From assembly GCA_021442155.1 (NCBI GenBank), contig CM038221.1:23373906-23437905 (forward strand): DNA of 64,000 bases, read 5' to 3'. The stretch is from Cymbidium sinense. Lineage: Eukaryota; Streptophyta; Magnoliopsida; Asparagales; Orchidaceae. Below, one piece after another: positions 56,290 through 64,000 of this stretch. The position numbers and the translations under genes were made by a program. The notes below the pieces were generated by a model. The model was not told the DNA's origin, made no database searches, and worked only from the letters and a program-made list of their open reading frames with translations. Numbering within the stretch: the first letter of the stretch is position 1; every line of letters begins with the position of its first letter.

Positions 56290-58045
56290 ATTTTAAAATT
56301 CAAATTCTCAACAAAAAAAGGAATCTGATTCAAGTTTATTTTCAACATTGCAGACTTTCTATCAGCCTCAGTTTCTATTGATTGCAATGATAGTGCAGAA
56401 GTATGTGTTCACGTTTCCTCATGGGATGGATCGAGATCTGTTCCATGATCTATGCCCACCTCATTCACTTTGGTGAGGCTGAAGTATGTGAGGAACCCCT
56501 ACCACAGCAAGTGACCAAAGTGTGTCATCCAAAATGACATGCCATCGATGAGATCCCCTCATTAAAGAGGAAGGTTATGGAGGTTCCCACGAATGATCAT
56601 GCCAAATATTAGTGTGCTAGTTCCCCATGCTTCCCTCTAGTATACTCCTTGGCACCTTCAAGGGGAAGGCTCTGATCTGTGGATTGTCTCCACCTATTGG
56701 GTCTAGCTCCTACTTTGCTCGACCTACCCGAACCCAGCAAAGAAAGAAGAACCGCATGATCAAGAGGTACTGCACTCGCATTACTAGAGAGTTGGAGACA
56801 CCTAGCCTATTAGGAGTTTCTATGGTTTCTTTAAAACAGTTCCATCCATCTAGATCTGACAGAGAGGATGCTAGGATTTCTGCTCACTCTAGTGATTAAA
56901 ATTGTAGTGAGAGGAGGAGGTGGTCGATCAATTTTACATCGAAAGAGTCATGGATGATCGAGTTGTGATTTGAGATCTATCATTTTCAAAATCTGGACAT
57001 AACTTAGTGAGAGGCTGAGAGGCTGCATATCATTCATGTTACTGAGCACCAAGGTACAACAAAATCGATTGCACTTATCAATTTTCCGATCAACGCCTAT
57101 CACCATAGACAAGATCTTACTCTACTACACACCATGGAGGGGATTTATCAGAGAGTCGTGGTGCCTCCACCACACCACTCTTCTCGTCAGCCTCTTGTAC
57201 ATTTCTCAAGATATCTATTTCAACCAAGGCCATGAAGGCGCATTGAAGAAGAGAACCTTGGTGATCATGGCGAGATCCGTTCATCCACCCTATTATGGCA
57301 AGGTCAGCCTGACCTTCCTTATAGTGGTGAGGATACACTAAGTCATCTCATCACCACCACCACCACCACCACCACTGTAGGCTATCGAGATAGTCACAAC
57401 AGTTGAGGGAGGAGGAGACATTTCACTCACCCCTATGGCCATAGATCTTGTTTGGAGTGCCACTGATCCAACAAGAATAAGAGTATTTTCCTCTGGCATA
57501 GTCCTCACAAGATCACCACTAGTAGATCGAGGTTAGGTGCTTATCTATTCATGAGTCACTACAGATTCAATCTTTCATGCCTATTCAAACCGATCCTAGA
57601 TGACAAATTCAAGATCTAGTAAAGAAGAAGGAAATCTTAAGATATGTCTAGTCTGATTTAGATGATGAAAAGGTCAACTTTGATCTAAATGAAGATGATC
57701 TGTTAGAGGATTCAACAAGGGCACACATGATAGATACTCGAGGTTCTCTCTTCCATGAGTAGCAGACTATGGAAGGTGCTGAGGCCGAGGAGGAAGACAT
57801 AGCCTACTCGACCCAACACCTCCCAAGCAAATAAAGATGAACAAATAGATATGATGAAGTAGATCGAGGACTTGTTAGCGCATTTAGCACTTGAATTAAA
57901 CAGGTCCATCTTGCTATAAATGACTAGTCAACCAGTTGGTGCATGTCTTGGATCCAACCAAGACTTTACCTCCAAGAGAAATGGTAAACCATCATATATA
58001 GGAAGGTATTGATAGTACCTCCATACAAAAAAAAGACATCAAACC
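56290..58045 (+). other. Region between leader and gag; possible ORF1 remnant
   Basis: GC content rises here to a coding-like level. Short plus frames at 56627-56899 and 57036-57341 have no motif I recognise. Ogre elements carry an extra ORF of unknown function before gag; this region has the right place and size, but I see no sequence proof. A (CAC)n run lies at 57350-57375. Acidic residues around 57660-57800 resemble the linker before Tat gag domains. Confidence 0.4.
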
Positions 58046-59165
58046 ATGAGTAGCGGTGAGAGAAGCATTGGCTTAAGCTCAGGAGGATCGCCCAAAGGTA
58101 GACCCTACCCAGAGGAATTTGATGCCATCCAATATCCTAAGAGTTTTGTTCCACCTTCTTTCAAGAGCTTCGATGTCAGTGAAAACCCGAGGTAGCATAT
58201 TGCACACTTCGGAGCCAGTTATTGTAATGCCGATGGCAGTGACGCTTTAGTCTTCCATCTCTTTATCAGTAGCTTAGCATACATAGCCTTTGATTGGTAT
58301 GCTAAACTTCCCAACAGTTCAGTGAAGACTTTTGCTAATTCAGAGCAACTCTTCATCAAGAGGGTTGCTAGAGCTCAGCAAAGGGTGATTGTAGGAGATC
58401 TCATCGTGACTCAATAAAACCCTGGTTAGTCTCTCATTGATTACATTCTCAGATGACATAATTTGAGTATGAAATATAAAGATGTCTGAATAACATGCCA
58501 TTAAGATTCTGCTTAAGAATATCTATGGCCCAGTTGCCTTTATGCTCAAAGGTTTCACCATCAGAACTTTTGAGAAGCTAATCAACAAGGCGGCTAGCTT
58601 TCAAGGAGAAGCCAAACAATCGCCTTTTTGGACCAATCAACAAAGTCGAATCCACATAATGCTTTTGAGAAGAAGCTTGGGACAGTGATAGCAGTAGACA
58701 AGGGAAAATAATCGGACATAGAGCATTTTGAGAGACCTCATTCTCCACAACCATCACTTTCACCTCCTCTACCACCACCGAGGTAGCCCTACTGGTCTCC
58801 ACAACAGCCTCCATGGCTCGCACTACCTCCTCCTCAGGTTACATCATCAGCAGCAGCAGTACACATACCCACTGCCAGGTAGTTATGGTCCACCTACTCT
58901 TTTGGATAAATTTAACAAGCCTTATTTATTTAAGGGGGGAGGTAATCATGAAGATATTTAAGAATCTTTTAAAGATGCCTGATTTTTAGCTACCTGAACC
59001 TAGGAGACTAAAGAAAGTGGGAAAAAGTAATGATCCTAACTTTTAACCCTACCACCGTATGCTAGGTCATGTTTTGGAAGATTGCTTCACATTCAAGGAC
59101 TGGTTTGAACATAGCTTCAAGACCGGCGCTATAGTTATCCTGAAGGAATACCTTGTGGAATAATC
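58046..59165 (+). pseudogene. Tat/Ogre-like gypsy gag, broken
   Basis: Gag would form the particle around the element RNA. The ATG at 58046 opens MSSGERSIGLSSGGSPKGRP, then YPEEFDAIQYPKSFVPPSF and FKSFD. The Retrotrans_gag core follows: HIAHFGASYCNADGSDALV, FDWYAKLPNSSVKTF, EQLFIKRV and SLIDYILR. In-frame stops stand at 58193 (TAG), 58415 (TAA) and 58427 (TAG); the first fits a CAG-to-TAG change. A Pro/Gln-rich linker (58730-58890) leads to LPEPRRLKKVGKSNDPN and then YHRMLGHVLEDCFTFKDW (59040-59110), the C-terminal HC cluster of Tat gag. The family call is firm; the copy is dead. Confidence 0.85.
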
Positions 59166-60089
59166 ATATAATTCTAGGTAATCCTTGGGGATACTTATGA
59201 TCCTTCCAAAACCAAAGAAGGTTGGGATATCTCCTTATCCCACACCTCTAAGAAAATTATCTTGAAAGTCAATAAACTTTCATTGCAAGTGCCTCAGCCA
59301 GCTCAAACCTCCAACACCAAAGAAGATTTATAAGTTGCTAGAGCCAACTGTGGAAAGGGGAGTTCAGAAGACAGCTGGTGCTCTGATAGCTGGCAAATAC
59401 TAACCGAGTCCACCCACACATTACATTACTACATTAACGACTACTTCTACTTCAGCTAGCTCTTCTTCCAGTAGACATCTTGTATCGATGGATGAGGGCA
59501 TCAAATTCCTCACCCCACTTTACATGATTTCTACTTTGTACCTCCTTCAAAACCCAAGAAATCGAAGAATAAAGCTAGCTTGAATTATATCTGTGTAACT
59601 TCTAATAGGTTGTTTAAATCTATTCCTAATGATAACTCTTCAAGTCTAAATAACAATTATAATAACTCTGATCTTCCTCCTTCTAATTCAGAGTTAGACC
59701 TTCCTTCTCTGAATACTACAGGTTCACCTCTTGAGATAGACTTGGAATCATTAGATTCTGAGGGTCCCATAGGAGAAGCTGTAAGTAAGCCTGATGTGCA
59801 GGTAGAATCTTCCATTACCTTGTGACAAGAGATCACTAAAGTCAACCTCCGTAGTGGCAATGTTCTACCTCCTAGAGTAGCACCTCAAGATAGAGGGAAA
59901 CAAGTCATTGGTTCAGATGATCGAGAATCCCCTCCATAGGTTTCTCCACCCTTGGATATGCTTGTGGAGGATCAACCCAAGATAGACTATAATGTCCTCT
60001 CTCCTCTGAGAAAGTTGCCATCTAAGCTAAGCATATACTTATCTAAAGAGATGAGAGAATCACTAATCAATGCTCTCCTTGATCCAGAG
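59166..60089 (+). pseudogene. Gag-protease linker of the Tat/Ogre-like element
   Basis: Coding-like but without a recognised domain. A plus frame at 59580-59825 is Ser/Asn/Asp/Pro-rich (LNNNYNNSDLPPSNSELDLP), like the low-complexity linker before protease in these polyproteins. NLRSGNVLP-like residues near 59845-59870 match a conserved motif of Tat pol just upstream of protease. Confidence 0.55.
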
Positions 60090-60612
60090 ATATGTTTAGC
60101 TTAGTTGACTGCTATTAGAGAGGAGGCACATTATTCTATAGAAGCTTAGGGAATCACTTTCACAAATAAAGACCTACTTTTGGGGGACATGGAGCACAAC
60201 TGTTCCCTCTACATTACAGTTGACATGGGTAGATTCAGACTTGCCAGAGTTCTCATCGATCTAGGTGCATCAGTGAAAATTATGAGTCTAAAGACCCTTG
60301 CATATTTGAGGATCAACATCTCCACACTCCGAGGATATTGAATGATGTTAAGAAGATTCAATAAATAAAGTGAGAGGGGCTTTTGGTTCCATAGTGTTAC
60401 CTTTGGAGATAGGTGACGGGAATACTAAAGCCAAGTTTTATATCATTTATTTGAATACTTCATTCACCGCTTTGCTCAGTAGGCCTTGGATACATCAGAA
60501 CAAGATGATTTCATCCTCCCTCCATTAGTGCATCAAGTTCACGAAGGATGGGATTGAGTACTATGTCAAAGGTGATGAAAATCATTTTTCAATCAGAGAG
60601 GTTGATATATAT
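60090..60612 (+). pseudogene. Tat/Ogre-like aspartic protease, broken
   Basis: Retropepsin that would cut the polyprotein. Frames read GITFTNKDLLLGDMEHNCSL and FRLARVLIDLGASVKIMSL at 60160-60290, with the catalytic Asp codon at 60258-60260. The usual D-G-(G/S)-(S/A) is D-L-G-A-S here, so the Gly after Asp is Leu. A frameshift occurs near 60345. Then ALLSRPWIHQNKMISSSLH, a stop at 60538, and CIKFTKDGIEYY (to about 60570) match the conserved end (LLGRPW.H...VVPSTLHQ..K). The fold is recognisable; activity is not expected. Confidence 0.85.
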
Positions 60613-60928
60613 ATGAGGATGCGACCTACTATCTTCCTCAAAATACCTTTTCTTGTGAACTTGGTCAAAATTAAAATGCAAATGCAAAAGAAAAAGAAAA
60701 AAAAAGAAAAAGTAAAAGAAAAAGAAAAGAAAAATGAAACTCCAAGTGAACAAGAAAAGGAAATTGAGGAAGAAGTGGAGTCGCATATCACATTCCACCC
60801 ACAGTTCATTCCATCATATGGACATGTGGGTATGATGACTCGACCTCCACTAGGAAGAGGTAGAGGCAGAAACATAGACAGTTCCAGAGGTGGAAGATCC
60901 TTTGGTTGGCCATCAGCCAATAGGAGTT
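60613..60928 (+). pseudogene. Post-protease segment, Lys-rich, cut by a copia insertion
   Basis: Open for 106 codons (60613-60933). MRMRPTIFLKIPFLVNL is followed by a Lys/Glu-rich run (60675-60775) and then ITFHPQFIPSYGHVGMMTR and a Gly/Arg-rich end (PPLGRGRGRN). Such low-complexity segments follow protease in some Tat elements. The frame stops at the copia LTR, and RT, RNase H and integrase of this element must lie beyond the right edge if they survive. Confidence 0.55.
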
Positions 60929-63134
60929 TGTGAGTCACTATAGCACCCAAGAGGGGGAGGGGGGGTGAATCAGGCGATATTAAAAATTTTAAAACTTAAA
61001 TCATAAATTTTAAGTTATAATAAAAAAATATTTTTTGATTTTATAATAACAAGATACAATTCTTAATGCAGCAAAAACAAAAATACAGTAAAGTAAAGAG
61101 AGACAACAATTTTTACGTGGTTCAGCCAAACTCCAAAATCGGCCTACGTCCACGCCTAGCCACCATGGCTAAGAATCCATTAGATGCAAAATAGCTTATA
61201 AATAGTACTCTCTTATAATGGGGTGATTACAACCCTTACAACAATATGTACTCTCCTACAAAGGGGCGAGTACAACCCCAATATAAATTCTATAGCATGA
61301 AAAGAAAAATATAAAATAATAAATTTTGATAAAATAAATCTCTCACAAATATACCAAGCTATCCAATTCAAAAAGTGATCTCACAACTTATAAATGATCA
61401 CTTACAACTAAAAAATTTGGCAAGATAAAATGCTCAGTTAATATTGATAAGAAATAATAAAATAAATATATTAAAGTGATCTTACTAAGATGTTTATGTT
61501 ATTACAATTTGTAGACTAATATAAAAATAATTTTAAAATAAATTCACAATATTCTTTAGCAGAATAAAATAAATTTCAGCAAGGAATAATTTATTTTATT
61601 TTAACAAAAAGATTCTTTCAATTAATGCTAATGATCACAAAATACTTAATAAAATGAGTATATGATAGATCTAAGTAGGCTAGTATACTTTTAATTAAAA
61701 GAGAGATCTAACAAATATGAAAATAATTTCAACACAATAAATTAATTTGAAATGCTTAAAATATACTTCTAAAATAGATCTAAGAATAAATGATATTTTA
61801 AATAAGACTAATGAAGAAATATTTTAAGAAACCAAAAGAAATTTGTAGGAAGTTAAAAATTTCAACAAGTTGAAATAGATCCTATAAGCTATCATAAGAG
61901 TTTTTCATAAAAAAATGATTGAGAAACTTTGATGTGAAAAATAATGTCTAAAGATTAATCCAACAAAAAGTATAAATTTGAAAGAATAAATAGATGTTAA
62001 AAATAACATGAACAACTAAGGGATTAAGATCAGGAAAATAAACTCAAGTAATTTGAGAAAGCTTGCATAGTTGAAGATGTTGAAGCTTCCAAACCAATGA
62101 TTTGATCTTGCAATATTTGGAAAACATTTGGAAGGAAAATCTAAGAAATTTTCTCTTAGATTTGCTGGAAGGATTTTGAATTTGAATGAGAAATACTTTC
62201 ATGTAGAGAATGAGGGCTATTTATAGGCAAGAAGGTCATTTTGAATTATTTCAAAAAAAAATATTATTCTAACATCATGTTATCATCTAATAATTTAATA
62301 TTCAATAAAAATATAATTTATATTAAATAAATATTAAACTCAAGCAGCCAAAGTTTGGCTATTCACATGGGAAAGTCAAAAATAATTAAATATGGCTCTT
62401 AATATATTCAAACCATGTAACATACATTCATTATTAAAATCATCTAATATTTGAAAAGTCATAATAAATTAAATTTTAATCAAACATGGGTCATGTAACC
62501 TATCAAATTAAAGAAAAAAAAATCCAAGGAATCTGTTGGAGATGAAATCATGTATAAATTCCTTGATTATAAAATGACTTTGGCTAAAATATAAAATTTG
62601 ACATATTTTTGTTAATATTGAAATATGACATTTAAATATTATGATATAATTTATATATAATCATACATATGTTATCATATAACCTTCAAATTAAATTAAA
62701 ATATTTAATTATATTAAGTAAAAAATAATTACACTTAATAGTCATAATTTATTATCATTTATTATTTTGACAATTCAAATGCCATGTATGAAACATATAA
62801 TTGAATGTTAATTAGATGAGATTATATAAATTAACCTCATTAAAATAATACAGTCAAGCAAATTGATTCATGCAAATGAACTCATATGAATTTCTAAGAT
62901 AGTTATAAATGCTTATAACCTAAAATATTGTATCTTGAGCTTCATATTATCCATTTTGATCTATATTTCATTTTTCCACTCTTTCAATTTTCTCAAATAT
63001 ATTTTGAGATGTATTGGATATCTAATTAGCAATTAATATATCTAAAACACATAAAACATACACTAGAACATCCAAGCATTCATTTGTTATCATCAAAATT
63101 GATTGGATTGAACATGAGGCTCAATAAGCCAACA
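60929..63134 (-). repeat. 3' LTR of a SIRE-like Ty1/copia element
   Basis: On the minus strand it starts TGTTGGCTTATTGAG at 63134, right after a polypurine tract. It ends near 60929-60931 in '...tagtgactcaca'. A 'cacccccccctccccctcttggg'-type G/C tract at 60947-60967 is typical of SIRE-like LTR ends. The block 'tttacgtggttcagccaaac' with 'ggcctacgtccacgcc' (61117-61158, plus strand) is a common plant copia LTR signature and confirms orientation. Length is about 2.2 kb. The 5' LTR and the second target duplication are outside the window. Confidence 0.75.
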
Positions 63135-63149
63135 GTCTCCCCCTTTTTG
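63135..63149 (-). other. Polypurine tract of the copia element
   Basis: On the minus strand CAAAAAGGGGGAGAC directly precedes the LTR start TGTTGG. It primes plus-strand DNA synthesis in LTR elements. Confidence 0.8.
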
Positions 63150-63372
63150 ATGATGACAAACTAATATTGGGTATTGATTTTGATGAAGGTGCAAATTGAC
63201 CTTTCATCATAGTTTTTGAAAAAAAATTTTTCTTCTAAAAAAATGATGTAAAAGAGATTAATAATGTTGCTCCCCCTAAATGTATGCATGAAATAGATTT
63301 AATATTGACCAACATTTTACTCTTCTCCCCCTTTTGATAACATCAAAAAGTTAGAACAAACTACATATAATT
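63150..63372 (-). other. 3' untranslated segment of the copia element
   Basis: Between the RNase H end and the polypurine tract. It contains a second, similar 'tctcccccttttgataacatc' stretch at 63325-63345, so a polypurine-like tract occurs twice (63135 and about 63326). No coding sequence. Confidence 0.6.
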
Positions 63373-63999
63373 TTAAATATTAAGATCTGACATTCCAAGA
63401 ATGCATCTTAAAGTACAGAAACGTTCTTCTTGTAATGGTTTTGTAAAAACATCTATAATTTGTAAATCGGTACTAATGAAATTAATATTAACATCACCTT
63501 TGAAAACATGATCCCTAATAAAATGATGTCTAATTTCTATATGCTTGGTTTGTGAGTGCTGGATAGGATTTTTGGTCAAACTAATAACACTAGTTTTATC
63601 ACACTGAACTAGAATGTGATCTTGCTTAATACCAAAATCTTCTAATTGTTGCTTTAACTAAAGGACTTGAGCAACACAACTACTGACAGCTATGTACTCA
63701 GCCTCAACAGTGGATAAAGCTACAAAATTTTATTTCCTAGATGACCAAGACACAAGCAATGATTTTAAAAAATGACATGTGCTTGATGTGCTTTTTCTAT
63801 CTACTTTACATCCAACAAAATTAGCATGAGAATAAGCAACCAAATCACATGATAAAGAATTTTTAGGATACCACAAACCTAACCTAGTTGTGCCTATCAA
63901 ATACTGAAAGATATGCTTGACTGTTATTAAATGTGATTCTTTCGGGTTGGCCTGAAAATGCAAGGTATAAAAGTGAACCTATCATACTCCTATAAAGTT
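63373..63999 (-). pseudogene. Ty1/copia RNase H end of pol, broken, runs off the right edge
   Basis: RNase H would degrade the RNA strand during reverse transcription. From the right, the minus strand reads HLITVKHIFQYLIGTTRLGL, LVAYSHANFVGCKVDRKSTS and LVSWSSRK. After a TAA (expected Gln) near 63730 come N-F-V-A-L-S-T-V-E-A-E-Y, then a TAG (expected Trp) near 63660, and QCDKTSV, NPIQHSQTKHIEIRHHFIRD and DVFTKPLQEERF. These are the diagnostic motifs of plant copia RNase H, closest to SIRE/TNT1-type. The first catalytic Asp (usually YSDADWAG) is His here. The C-terminal stop is at about 63373. RT and integrase lie beyond 64000. Confidence 0.9.
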
Positions 64000-64000
64000 T

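Noticed and set aside
60582..60950. 122-codon minus frame with hydrophobic Phe/Ser run
   Set aside because: Shadow of the plus-strand Lys/Glu-rich segment of the gypsy polyprotein.

Overview
The window looks like nuclear DNA of a flowering plant with a large, repeat-rich genome. It is AT-rich and holds plant-type Ty1/copia and Ty3/gypsy (Tat/Ogre-like) LTR retrotransposons, an L1-type LINE, a tRNA-derived SINE, a solo LTR and many (TA)n tracts. I found no intact cellular gene, rRNA, tRNA or CRISPR array. Nearly every long reading frame is either a decayed transposon frame or a shadow of simple repeats. The species cannot be fixed from what I see.

Layout, left to right. 1-3554: AT-rich DNA without a recognisable gene. 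3555 to about 18780: a two-level nest. An internally deleted copia element (5' LTR 3555-4926; gag, protease and pre-integrase remnants; no RT) had a Tat-type gypsy element (6881-17946) insert into its 3' LTR. The 5-bp duplication TAATA flanks the inner element on both sides. The inner element keeps decayed gag, protease, RT, RNase H and integrase in canonical order, then a long 3' region with probable antisense-ORF remnants. 18.8-25.1 kb: AT-rich DNA with a (TA)n-linked dispersed repeat and a G-box-rich patch near 22.2-22.55 kb. 25.15-27.06 kb: a minus-strand gypsy gag, split by a plus-strand solo LTR. 28319-33933: an apparently complete but dead LINE on the minus strand with a 13-bp target duplication. 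34-41.3 kb: copies of a GAGCTC/GAGCCGA-type dispersed repeat, a long (TA)n block, a GC-rich island and a SINE with its target duplication.

The right third is dominated by one Tat/Ogre-like gypsy element. Two head-to-tail units of about 5.7-5.8 kb (41330-47128 and 47129-52850) lead into an LTR end at 54721 and an Ogre-type primer-binding site at 54730-54747. The leader (54847-56286) is a chain of about 17 consecutive hairpins. Most of those from 55306 on share a TACCCAAATT-like loop while their stems differ in sequence and keep pairing. After the leader come decayed gag (from 58046) and protease (catalytic Asp at 60258). The element is then cut at about 60930 by a minus-strand SIRE-like copia element, whose 3' LTR (60929-63134), polypurine tract and RNase H end run off the right edge.

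The strongest candidate for something undescribed is the covarying hairpin array in the retrotransposon leader. The giant tandem duplication just upstream of it comes next. All family assignments come from motif recognition by eye; no database search or alignment was run.
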